Assembly (NCBI RefSeq): GCF_013001025.1
Contig: NZ_CP053021.1
Coordinates: 2,435,501 to 2,499,500, forward strand
DNA: 64,000 nt
Source of the DNA: Sphingobium yanoikuyae
GTDB lineage: Bacteria > Pseudomonadota > Alphaproteobacteria > Sphingomonadales > Sphingomonadaceae
Direction of reading: 5' to 3'
Position 1 is the stretch's first letter. Each line of letters starts with the position of its first letter. The notes beneath the pieces are model-generated. The model was not told the DNA's origin. It ran no database searches and worked only from the letters and a program-made list of their open reading frames with translations. The translations under genes and the position numbers were made by a program. Below, piece after piece: positions 53,887 to 64,000 of the stretch.

Positions 53887-54161
53887 TTGGAAGCGGAGCC
53901 GCACAGAACCTACACCAAAACTGAGGTCCGGTGTAATTGAAACTGATGATGCACCTGATGGGTGTGCCGCGAGCCGATCGACGACGATTGATCATGCTCT
54001 CATCCGCGGATTGACTACCGCATTTCCCATTTCCGTCGTGGGCCTTCCTCTCTCTAAGCACGGGCATCGGTCGAAACCTGCCCCAACGTACGCCGAGGGT
54101 TACCCATCTTGCCTGGTCTTCGCGGCACGCCCATCAGGTCCAATAACTTGAGATGCCGTCG
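53887..54161 (-). ncRNA. Candidate bridge RNA region of the IS110-family element
   Basis: IS110-family elements encode a bridge RNA in their longer non-coding end. In the IS1111 group this end is downstream of the recombinase gene, as here. The 275-base stretch has no gene. I have not folded it or located the target- and donor-binding loops, so the RNA is inferred from position only. Confidence 0.4.
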
Positions 54162-55265
54162 TCATGCGGGCTGCATACGTCGCCCGATGTCCCAGACAAA
54201 TCCCACCAATTCGCGAGCGATCGCCGTGATGACCTTCGGCAAGGGCTTCCCGGACGCAGCCAACATCCGGTAGCGCTGGCACAGTCGGACTTGTGCTTTC
54301 CAGGCGATGGCTTTGACTTCATCCGGCAGTCCCTCGACCCGGGCTCGATAGCGGCGTTCTTCCCGCGCTGGCAGTCGATAGGACCAGGCCGCCTCCACCA
54401 ACATTGCTCGCGCTTCGCGGTTGCCGGTCTTCGTTATTGCGCCTCGGCGCGTCCGGGCACCACTCGACGCTTCAGACGGGACCAGCCCCAGCCAACCCAT
54501 GAGCTGTTTTGGGGTATCGAACCGACCAAGGTCGCCTATTTCTGCAACTAAGGTGGCGGCGACAATCAAGCCGACACCCCGCAAGGCCTGCAGAGCCTGA
54601 ACCAACGGCGCCAGCGACCAATAGGGCAATGCCTCCACCAGCATTGCATCCAGTCGGTCGCAGCGCTGCTGTGCTTCCTCGATCCGGCGGATGCTCTCGC
54701 CGAATACGAATTGCTGGTGAGGTGCATCAAACGCCTGCTCACCGAGCCAGCGCCAGTGCGCCTTGGTCCAATTGGATCGACCGGCGAACTTGCGCCCATG
54801 GCGCAGAAGGAAGCTCAACAACATCTGCCGGCCAGCAACCAAATCGTGTTTCGCCTGGCGTCGCCCACGAATCAGATCACGGATAGCCTCGTGTGCCTCG
54901 TCCGGGACCCAGATCGCCGTCAATTCACCAGACCGTAGCAATCGGGCGAGCGTCATCGCGTCACGTCGGTCGGTCTTTATCCGGTCCGCAGGTTTGCGCG
55001 GCATGACCGATGGCGCAATCACGCTACATTCCGCCCCCAGATCGACTAACTGACGATGAATTCCGTAGCCACAGCCGCCTGCTTCATAACAGAAATGCAG
55101 CGCGACATCCGGGCTGCTCAGTCGGGCCACCAGACGCCGGATCGAATCCTGCGTGTTGGGTATGGTCCCGTAGAACCGGATTTCTCCAGTCCGACCGTCA
55201 TCGGCGAGCGCAACTGCAATCGTCTCTTTATGGACATCGAGACCGACAAACTTGCTGATCGACAT
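54162..55265 (-). CDS. IS110-family transposase (DEDD recombinase)
   Basis: A 367-residue recombinase. The N-terminal RuvC-like DEDD domain has FVGLDVHKETIAVAL, CYEAGGCGYGIHRQL and RIKTDRRDAMTLARLL. The C-terminal Transposase_20 domain has ALRGVGLIVAATLVAEIGDL and GWLGLVPSEASSG, ending near AITKTGNREARAML with the conserved serine region. The ATG at 55265 follows GAAGGA and is preferred to 55304. Length and motifs indicate an intact, possibly active enzyme. Confidence 0.92.
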   Translation of the reverse strand: MSISKFVGLDVHKETIAVALADDGRTGEIRFYGTIPNTQDSIRRLVARLSSPDVALHFCYEAGGCGYGIHRQLVDLGAECSVIAPSVMPRKPADRIKTDRRDAMTLARLLRSGELTAIWVPDEAHEAIRDLIRGRRQAKHDLVAGRQMLLSFLLRHGRKFAGRSNWTKAHWRWLGEQAFDAPHQQFVFGESIRRIEEAQQRCDRLDAMLVEALPYWSLAPLVQALQALRGVGLIVAATLVAEIGDLGRFDTPKQLMGWLGLVPSEASSGARTRRGAITKTGNREARAMLVEAAWSYRLPAREERRYRARVEGLPDEVKAIAWKAQVRLCQRYRMLAASGKPLPKVITAIARELVGFVWDIGRRMQPA

Positions 55266-55381
55266 TGTCCTTCTCCTTCCTGACAAGCTGAGCTTACGCC
55301 CCACCTGCCTCGAAGCGCGAGGCGAATGACGGTCATTGGGTCTAAGGATTCATACGCCTTGACGAATCCTCTGACTCACCG

Positions 55382-55396
55382 GAACATAAAGCGAAC
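55382..55396 (+). promoter_or_regulatory. LexA (SOS) box before imuA-imuB-dnaE2
   Basis: GAACATAAAGCGAAC fits the GAAC-N7-GAAC form of the alphaproteobacterial LexA box and lies 20 bases before the imuA ATG. Twelve of its 15 bases plus the spacing pattern agree with the box at 46414. Confidence 0.85.
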
Positions 55397-55416
55397 AAGT
55401 GAGTCGATGTTGCCCG

Positions 55417-56193
55417 ATGTCCGCCCAACCGTCGTCCTTCGATCGGCCCTGCGCCGATCAGCTAGCCGCGCTCCGTGCGCAGCTCGCGCAGGCCCAAAGC
55501 CAGCGCGGACCGGTGCTGGCGTTCGGGATCGAGGCGCTCGATAGTCGGCTCGGGGCGGGCGGCATAGACGGCGCCGGCCTTCACGAAATCACCGCCGCAT
55601 CGCCGACACTCGGCGACGATGCCGCCGCGACGTTGTTCGTCGCGGGTCTGGCGGCCCGGTTTGCCTCTGCGCCCGGTGCCAATGTCGCCTGGGCACTCAC
55701 CCGCTTCGATCTCTACGCACCAGGCCTCGAACAGGCCGGGCTGCCGGCCGCCAAGCTGCTTTACCTGCAAGGCACAAACGAGACGATGGCACTCGCTCTC
55801 GCCGAGGATTCACTCCGTGACGGCAGTTTCGCCGTCGTGGTCGCCGAGGTGAAGGTCGCGGACCAGACCGCCACCCGACGGCTTCAGCTGGCAGCGGCGG
55901 ATGGAGCCACGCCGATGTTGCTGCTCCGACGCTGGGCCAGGAGCAGCCGCGATCCGCTCGAACGTCCGTCCGCGGCGATGACGCGCTGGCGGGTTGGCTG
56001 CGCACCCTCGGTACCGTTGCCCGCGCCGGGCGTCGGGCGGGGCTGCTGGTCGGTCGAGCTGGTCCGGCAGCGGAACGGCAATCCCTTCTCTATTGTGCTG
56101 GAGGCTTGCGATGACACGGGTCGCCTCGCTCTACCTGCCCCAGCTCGCCATCGAGCGGCTGCGGCGGTCGGAGCGGCCAACCAGGCCGCTTGA
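55417..56193 (+). CDS. imuA: ImuA (SOS mutagenesis accessory protein)
   Basis: A 258-residue RecA-related protein of the ImuA family, a regulator of translesion synthesis with ImuB and DnaE2. Family features are LAFGIEALDSRLGAGGIDGAGLHEI, NVAWALTRFDLYAPGLEQAG and DQTATRRLQLAAADG. The ATG at 55417 is just after the LexA box; a GTG at 55399 is a second choice. Its 3' end overlaps imuB by 83 bases, so the pair is co-translated. Confidence 0.88.
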   Translation: MSAQPSSFDRPCADQLAALRAQLAQAQSQRGPVLAFGIEALDSRLGAGGIDGAGLHEITAASPTLGDDAAATLFVAGLAARFASAPGANVAWALTRFDLYAPGLEQAGLPAAKLLYLQGTNETMALALAEDSLRDGSFAVVVAEVKVADQTATRRLQLAAADGATPMLLLRRWARSSRDPLERPSAAMTRWRVGCAPSVPLPAPGVGRGCWSVELVRQRNGNPFSIVLEACDDTGRLALPAPARHRAAAAVGAANQAA

Positions 56194-57915
56194 GCCGGGC
56201 GCTGGTGCAGCGCCGCTCCCGTTACCGGTAGATGATGATCCCGGCGCCTGCTCGGTTCCGCGCGGCGGGGGTTGGCGCCCCGGCGCGCGCTGGGCCTGGG
56301 ATGGCGGACTGAGCAAAGCCCAGGTCATTAGCCAAATGGCGCAACTGCCGGCCCACCAGCGTCCGCCTATGCGGATGCTGGGGCGCCGCTCTGAGCCGGT
56401 CGATCATCCCTTCAAGGCAATGCCGCCCGACGAGGGCGGGCGCGGCGCGGTGCCAATGCCCGTCATGGCTTTCCGGCATGACCGCCCGTCCGTTTTGATC
56501 GAGCGTGTCGGGCAGCGAGACCTGATACGCTCGGCGTGCCCAGTCGCGCTGTCGCTCGGCCTGACCCCGGGGATGGTGGCGGCGCACGCTCGGGCACTTG
56601 TCGCTGATCTCGACGTCCGGGATGCCGATCCGGATGGTGACAAGGCCTGGCTCGATCGGCTGGCGCTTCATGGCGTGACGCATTGGACGCCGACCGCAAG
56701 CGTGTCCGGCGGCGATGGCCTGTGGCTCGACCTTTCGGGGACGACCCATCTTTTCGGCGGTGAGGAGCGCTTTTGCCGCCGCCTGCTCCGCTTCCTGCAG
56801 CGGCTGGGCTTCACGGCGCGCGTCGCGATCGCCGGCACACCGGGTGCCGCGCACGCGCTGGCCCGCTATGGCGGCAGGGAAATCCTCATGCTCGATCCGG
56901 GCACGGAAGCGTCAGCGCTTGCCGAGTTGCCAGTTGCTGCGCTCCGGCTCGAAGCGGCGGCGCTGACGGCGGCGGCACGCTTCGGTCTGGAGCGGGTGGC
57001 GGATCTCATCCGGCTTCCGCGCGGTCCGATGGCAAAGCGGCTCGGCCTCGCGGCCGTCACCCGCCTTGACCAGGCGCTCGGCCATGTCGCCGAGCCAATC
57101 ATCCCGGTGGTGCCGTTCGAGGCACCGCAAGTATCCCGTCGCCTGCTGGAGCCGATCGGAACGCCCGAGAGCATCACGCAAGTGATCGCCGATCTCGTCG
57201 ATGACATGATCACAGTTCTTCGTGAGCGCGGCCTCGGCGTTCGCACCGCGCTGCTCCTGGCGGACCGGGTCGACGGCGAAGCCCAGCGGATCGTGATCGG
57301 CGCTTCGCGCGCAACGCGCGACGCAAAACACCTCAAGCGCATGTTCGGACTGAAGCTCGATCGGATGGAGCCCGGCCTCGGCATTGAGGCGATGCACCTG
57401 CTCGTGCCGCATAGCGAGCCGCTCGGCGCAAGCCCGGCAGGCTCGCTCATCGAGTCTGATGCAGCCGTGACGGACCTCGCACCAGCGATCGATCAGCTTG
57501 TCGGTCGGGCCGGCGCCGCCTCCGTGTTTCGCGTAGCCCCGAATGAAAGCGACGTTCCCGAACGCGCCTTTCGCCGCGTCGGTCCGCTAGACGAACCGGG
57601 TTGTTGGCCGCGTTGGAAGCGGCCGGTTCGGGTGCTGCGTCGGCCGGAGCATCTGACGCATGTCGTGGCGCTGCTCCCCGACCATGCACCGCGGCGCTTC
57701 ACCTGGCGCGGCCAAGCCTACCGCGTAACCGCCGGCGATGGTCCCGAGCGGGTCCATGGCGAATGGTGGCGGACCGACACCGAGTTGTGGGCGGTGCGCG
57801 ACTATTTCCGGGTGGAGGTTGAGAGCGGCGAGCGATTCTGGCTGTTCCGGCGCGGTGACGGCGTTGAGCCGGAGACTGGCGACTTGAGCTGGTACATCCA
57901 TGGGATGTTCGGCTG

Positions 57916-57916
<1 letters not shown>
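56111..57916 (+). CDS. imuB: ImuB (Y-family polymerase-like translesion factor)
   Basis: A 601-residue Y-family-like protein that links DnaE2 to the beta clamp. The N-terminus, [18 protein letters not shown], lacks the metal-binding aspartates of active Y-family polymerases, as expected for ImuB. Later features are [18 protein letters not shown] and YHGWF-like C-terminal segments ([28 protein letters not shown]). A longer frame from 55994 overlaps imuA more, but the ATG at 56111 gives the usual family start. The stop shares one base with the dnaE2 ATG. Confidence 0.9.
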
Positions 57917-61162
<3,246 letters not shown>

Positions 61163-61176
<14 letters not shown>

Positions 61177-61450
61177 GGCGAGCGCCCGCGCGACCGGGAC
61201 CATCGAACGCGCCGTCAACGTCCTGCGCGAGGCCACGGCCATCAAGGGTAAGGTCCAGACACGCGGCGTCGGGCTCGCGCTCTGGGTGCTGCGGGGACGC
61301 TGTCCCGACGAATGGCTGGTCGCGTTCTGGGACGCGGCCGGGTCGAACCACGAGATCGGCCGAAGTCAGGGCTTGCACGCTGCCTATAACGGCATCGTGC
61401 GCCAACTCCGTTGCAGCGGCGCGCTGGCCGACCCCACGAGGATGAAATGA
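61163..61450 (+). CDS. Small hypothetical protein after dnaE2
   Basis: A 95-residue helical protein ([38 protein letters not shown]) starting 14 bases inside the dnaE2 tail in another frame. The family is unknown. The position suggests co-transcription with the mutagenesis cassette, though a role there is only a guess. Confidence 0.55.
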
Positions 61451-61507
61451 TGCTCCCACCTACCTATATTGGAGCCTTAACAGACACTTCCGCAGGAATG
61501 AGTACGC

Positions 61508-61771
61508 ATGGCCAACGGCTGGGCGCCCGATGGCGCCGTTCAGGAGCAGATCGAAGACAGCGTGAAGGACGCGCTGGCCAGCGCCCTCGCGCGCATGCCC
61601 TCGGGCGCTGGCCTGGCCGAATGCGAAGAATGCGGCGAGCCGATCCCGGAAGCGCGCCGCCGCGCGCTGCCGGGTGCGCGCACATGCGTCGGCTGCCAGT
61701 CTCTTCGCGACAAGCGTCCGAGTTATTCGGGGATCAACCGGCGCGGCAGCAAGGACAGCCAGCTGCGCTGA
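61508..61771 (+). CDS. DksA/TraR-type C4 zinc-finger protein
   Basis: An 87-residue TraR/YbiI-like protein. The four zinc cysteines are C39, C42, C60 and C63 (AECEECGEPIP and ARTCVGCQSL), preceded by a helix (VQEQIEDSVKDALASALARM). TraR-type short forms bind RNA polymerase through its secondary channel. They are frequent on plasmids and phages, which fits an accessory-replicon origin. Confidence 0.85.
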   Translation: MANGWAPDGAVQEQIEDSVKDALASALARMPSGAGLAECEECGEPIPEARRRALPGARTCVGCQSLRDKRPSYSGINRRGSKDSQLR

Positions 61772-61781
61772 TCGGACGTTC

Positions 61782-62192
61782 ATGAACCGCCTGCACCTTA
61801 TCGCCGCGGCGGGCTTCCTCGCCTGCGCCTGGTCCGCGCCTGCACTCGCCGACCCGTGCGAGGGGGCGTTGCCCGCCAAGGCGACCACCTTCGCCGGTGT
61901 CGTCCGCTATGTCGGTGACGGCGACGGCCTTTGCGTCGGTCCAGCCGGCCGGCCGGATCGCTGGATCGAGGTTCGGCTTGCCGACTTCTATGCGCCTGAG
62001 TTGCACGACGCAGGCGGCCGCGAAGCCAAACGGCGGCTGGAGCGGCTTGTGATCGGCAAGCCCCTGGTCTGCCGCGCAGGGCGGCGCAGCTACGACCGCG
62101 TGATCGGCGCCTGCACGCTTGGCGGTCGCCCGCTCGGCACCCTGTTACGTGAAGCCGGCGGCATCGAAGGCGGACGGGGCTGGCACAGGTGA
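61782..62192 (+). CDS. Secreted thermonuclease-like protein
   Basis: A 136-residue protein with a signal peptide (MNRLHLIAAAGFLACAWSAPALA) and an SNase-like OB fold: VVRYVGDGDGLCVGP, then WIEVRLADFYAPELHDAGG with the catalytic-type Arg and Glu/Asp pattern. The usual thermonuclease GY/A repeats are shortened, and the fold is compact compared with staphylococcal nuclease. The ATG at 61782 is chosen for the signal peptide; the frame opens earlier inside the zinc-finger gene. Its stop overlaps the AlkB start. Confidence 0.75.
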   Translation: MNRLHLIAAAGFLACAWSAPALADPCEGALPAKATTFAGVVRYVGDGDGLCVGPAGRPDRWIEVRLADFYAPELHDAGGREAKRRLERLVIGKPLVCRAGRRSYDRVIGACTLGGRPLGTLLREAGGIEGGRGWHR

Positions 62193-62764
62193 CGATGATG
62201 GCCGACCTGTTCGATGCCCCGCTCGTTCCGGGGCTGGCCACGCGGCCAGCGATCGTATCGGCCGCGGAAGAGGCTTCCCTCATTGCCAAGATCGATGCCG
62301 AGGGCCTCAGCCCATTCCGGTTTCAGCAATGGACCGGCAAGCGCCTGACCCGGTCGTTCGGCTGGAGCTATGATTTCGAGAGCGGGCGGTTCACGCCCAC
62401 CGATCCCCTGCCGGACTGGCTTGAGCCAGTGAAGGCGCGGGCTGCCGCCTTCGCCGGCCTCGCGCCCGATCAGCTCGTCCAGGCCTTGTTGATACGCTAC
62501 GATCCCGGTGCAGGCATCGGCTGGCACAAGGACCGGCCGGTGTTCGAGCATGTCATCGGCATCTCACTCGGCCACGGCGCCACGCTGCGGTTGCGCCAGC
62601 GGACCGCCGACGGGTTCGCGCGCGCTAAAGCCGAGCTTGCGCCTCGGTCGATTTATCATCTTGCCGGCGAGGTTCGCCATCAATGGGAGCACAGCATTGC
62701 ACCGATGGAGGTGCCGCGCTGGTCGATCACCTTCCGCAGCCTGCGCGATGGAGACGCACCATAA
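62189..62764 (+). CDS. AlkB-like 2-oxoglutarate/Fe(II) dioxygenase
   Basis: A 191-residue AlkB homologue that would remove alkyl groups from nucleic-acid bases by oxidation. The iron ligands are H113-x-D115 (GWHKDRPVF) and H168 (QWEHSI). The 2-oxoglutarate arginine is R177 or R183 (RWSITFRS). The substrate-facing YDPGAGIG motif is present. The GTG at 62189 overlaps the thermonuclease stop (GTGA); ATGs at 62195 and 62198 are alternatives. It is part of the repair-rich run. Confidence 0.9.
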   Translation: MTMMADLFDAPLVPGLATRPAIVSAAEEASLIAKIDAEGLSPFRFQQWTGKRLTRSFGWSYDFESGRFTPTDPLPDWLEPVKARAAAFAGLAPDQLVQALLIRYDPGAGIGWHKDRPVFEHVIGISLGHGATLRLRQRTADGFARAKAELAPRSIYHLAGEVRHQWEHSIAPMEVPRWSITFRSLRDGDAP

Positions 62765-62839
62765 TCCTTTTTCCAGAGCGACTTGGCGAATTGAATCTGG
62801 GGACGGCAACCCTACATCACGCCTATCGTTCAACAACGG

Positions 62840-62849
62840 AAAGGAGGTG
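62840..62849 (+). promoter_or_regulatory. Extended Shine-Dalgarno site AAAGGAGGTG
   Basis: Ten bases complementary to the usual 3' end of 16S rRNA, placed 5 bases before an ATG. Most genes in this window have 4-7 matching bases, so this is exceptionally strong. Confidence 0.7.
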
Positions 62850-62854
62850 GTCGA

Positions 62855-62929
62855 ATGTCTCATTGTCCAACGCCGACTGCGGCGACTGAAGTGAGCATGG
62901 CCTCCACCGCGGGGGTCCGGCTCGTCTGA
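62855..62929 (+). CDS. 24-residue small ORF with extreme ribosome site
   Basis: The frame encodes MSHCPTPTAATEVSMASTAG followed by VRLV and a stop. It follows the extended Shine-Dalgarno site AAAGGAGGTG and is closed by a GUAA-loop terminator at 62955. It could be a leader peptide or small secreted-type peptide, or the transcript may act as an RNA that presents anti-16S sequence. No similarity recognised. Confidence 0.45.
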   Translation: MSHCPTPTAATEVSMASTAGVRLV

Positions 62930-62954
62930 GTTGGCCGCGAAGGCAAGACAATGG

Positions 62955-62989
62955 AAGGGCCGTCCCGTAAGGGGCGGCCTTTCGTTTTT
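62955..62989 (+). terminator. Rho-independent terminator with GUAA tetraloop
   Basis: A 12-bp stem (with two G-T pairs) between AAGGGCCGTCCC and GGGGCGGCCTTT closes on a GTAA tetraloop. A TTTCGTTTTT tail follows. It lies 26 bases after the small ORF. Confidence 0.8.
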
Positions 62990-63029
62990 GGGTTGGTCGC
63001 CATGCCACGCTCCTCTTATTCAGATCCGG

Positions 63030-63494
63030 ATGATCGAATCCGCCACCCATTCAGCAGCCCGCACCATCCTGGCATCGCCTCGGGCGATCTATCGCGCCTT
63101 CCTCGATCCTGAGACCGTTGGTTCCTGGCGGCCGCCGAAGGGAATGAGCGCCAAGATCTTTCATTTCGATCCGCGAACGGGTGGCGGCTATCGGATGGCG
63201 TTCATCTACGACGATGCCGAGACCGGAAAAGGCAAGTCGACTGCTGACGCTGATATCTTCGAAGGGCGGTTCGTCGAGCTGGTTCCGGAAGAGAAGATCG
63301 TCGAGGCAGTGACCTTCGAGAGCGCGGATCCGGCGTTCGGCGGCACGATGACGATTACCACCCGGCTCACGCCCGTGCGCGACGGCACGAAGGTCACGTT
63401 TGTCGCCGAGAATGTACCGGCCGGAATCAGCGAGGCAGACCATAAAGCCGGCATGGAGTCGACGCTGAAGAACCTCGCCAACCTGCTTGAGTGA
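63030..63494 (+). CDS. SRPBCC (AHSA1-like) family protein
   Basis: A 154-residue START/Bet v1-like fold protein: ARTILASPRAIYRAFLDPETVGSW, PRTGGGYRMAFIYDD, FEGRFVELVPEEKIVEAVTFE and ADHKAGMESTLKNLANLLE, matching AHSA1-type SRPBCC proteins. The family binds hydrophobic ligands, and its function here is unknown. The ATG at 63030 is chosen; a longer frame from 62931 includes the terminator. Confidence 0.85.
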   Translation: MIESATHSAARTILASPRAIYRAFLDPETVGSWRPPKGMSAKIFHFDPRTGGGYRMAFIYDDAETGKGKSTADADIFEGRFVELVPEEKIVEAVTFESADPAFGGTMTITTRLTPVRDGTKVTFVAENVPAGISEADHKAGMESTLKNLANLLE

Positions 63495-63522
63495 AACCAC
63501 GGTGACGCGGAGTTCTTTCGAC

Positions 63523-63580
63523 ATGGTGGTGCTTCTCGATCTAGAAGCCTCCTCGCTCGCTGAGCGCATCTGGGGGTCGA
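63523..63580 (+). pseudogene. Possible remnant of a DEDDh exonuclease start
   Basis: From an ATG at 63523 the frame reads VVLLDLEASSLAER, similar to the N-terminal DLEASSL motif of RNase T/oligoribonuclease-like 3'-5' exonucleases. It then breaks into unrelated sequence. This is too short for a firm call. Confidence 0.25.
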
Positions 63581-63594
63581 GGTTGGTTGAGCGT

Positions 63595-63963
63595 TCATGG
63601 ATTGGATCCGGCGCTATACCGCCCGTGCCCTACGCGTACGAGCAGGCCTTCGTCGCACATCGGGGAGAGGTAGCAGCGAGGTACGCCAATGCTGGCAAGA
63701 TCCTTCGTCCGAACCACCCCTCGTCGCCGGGCAAGTGCGACCGCGCGTTCTCTCAACGAAGGTTGAGGACCGCCCTCCGATCTGACCCGTTCAGCCCTAT
63801 CGCGTTCGCGCTTCCGAATGCCACCTGTAGGCTGTCGGGGAGCCGGAAGCGGCGAATCGGAGGCAAAAACGGTGGCTTCGTCGGACTGTGTAAATAAGGA
63901 TCTGCTTGCTGAAGCACGGAAGCGTGATAGGGTTTTCCTCGCCTCGTCGGATGCGAAAAGCAA
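63595..63963 (-). CDS. AbiEi-type antitoxin N-terminal domain protein, apparently truncated
   Basis: A frame of up to 122 residues. The part RERAVALARRRGVVRTKDLA to RVGHGRYSAG is the winged-HTH domain of AbiEi/type IV antitoxins. Full antitoxins continue for about 100-200 residues, but here a stop follows immediately at 63595, so the C-terminal antitoxin domain seems lost. The upstream half of the frame is low-complexity, and the true start is unclear. No AbiEii toxin gene lies in the window. It could be an orphan regulator or a remnant. Confidence 0.55.
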   Translation of the reverse strand: MLFASDEARKTLSRFRASASRSLFTQSDEATVFASDSPLPAPRQPTGGIRKRERDRAERVRSEGGPQPSLRERAVALARRRGVVRTKDLASIGVPRCYLSPMCDEGLLVRVGHGRYSAGSNP

Positions 63964-64000
63964 AATTGTTTTAGACGTATCCTGAGATGGGAGCCACTAT

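Larger units (their letters stand above)
53875..55337 (-). mobile_element. IS110-family insertion sequence
   Basis: The transposase gene 54162-55265 lies between two copies of ATGAC(C/G)GTCATT, at 53875-53886 and 55326-55337. They may be the outer limits or duplicated target sequence. That gives about 1.46 kb, normal for the family. The long non-coding flank (about 275 bases) is downstream of the transposase and the short one (60 bases) upstream. Exact ends need comparison with an empty site. It lies between the DUF6582 gene and imuA without damaging the imuA LexA box. Confidence 0.65.

Overview
The window looks like accessory DNA, possibly from a megaplasmid, of a sphingomonad-type alphaproteobacterium. 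The evidence is high GC, TonB-dependent uptake, sphingomonad-style aromatic catabolism, feruloyl-CoA synthase and coniferyl-aldehyde dehydrogenase homologues, an imuA-imuB-dnaE2 cassette, and LexA boxes of the alphaproteobacterial GTTC-N7-GTTC type. No rRNA, tRNA, CRISPR array or replication origin was seen. The genus is inferred, not proven.

Region 1 (0.5-21.3 kb) is a complete aromatic catabolic locus. An aryl-alcohol dehydrogenase and an aldehyde dehydrogenase would oxidise a side chain. OmpW and a TonB receptor would handle uptake. Two minus-strand operons follow. The first encodes a Rieske ring-hydroxylating dioxygenase (alpha, beta), cis-diol dehydrogenase, ferredoxin, a feruloyl-CoA-synthase-like ligase and ferredoxin reductase. 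The second encodes a C-C hydrolase, extradiol dioxygenase, hydratase, acetaldehyde dehydrogenase and aldolase, then a nitronate monooxygenase and a PaaI thioesterase. A TetR regulator lies between the operons. Sites of the form CATAC-N6-GTATG, one or two mismatches allowed, precede both operons, the AraC gene and the TonB receptor gene, so they probably form one regulon.

Region 2 (21.3-25.7 kb) is a scar zone. It has a strong terminator, decayed dehydrogenase and secretion-protein genes, a TetR gene, an oxidoreductase broken by an extra 7-bp repeat unit, its divergent HxlR regulator and a phasin-like gene. Region 3 (25.9-31.8 kb) is a non-homologous end-joining module: Ku, two small proteins, a GNAT protein, LigD and an exonuclease III homologue, ending in a truncated cupin gene that marks a rearrangement point.

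Region 4 (31.9-39.5 kb) is a second catabolic operon under a divergent LysR regulator: a KshA-like Rieske oxygenase, aldo/keto reductase, a fused double acyl-CoA dehydrogenase, enoyl-CoA hydratase, nitroreductase and a SnoaL-like protein. Its substrate is unknown.

Region 5 (40.1-51.9 kb) is the most unusual part and looks like a two-operon defence island. Operon one is DUF6361, a phospholipase-D-like protein and an SNF2/RapA-like helicase, joined by 4-nt overlaps. Operon two is a 1351-aa Avs-like protein (Cap4/DUF4297-like nuclease domain, STAND-type NTPase, helical repeats) overlapping a separate PD-(D/E)xK nuclease gene. Between them, on the other strand, is a small gene with a consensus LexA box.

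Region 6 (52.4-63.5 kb) is an SOS and DNA-damage region: two divergent SRAP genes sharing a LexA box, an IS110-family element, LexA-boxed imuA-imuB-dnaE2, a TraR/DksA-type zinc-finger protein, a secreted thermonuclease, an AlkB homologue, a small ORF with an extreme ribosome-binding site and a GUAA-loop terminator, and an SRPBCC protein. An apparently truncated AbiEi-type antitoxin gene ends the window.
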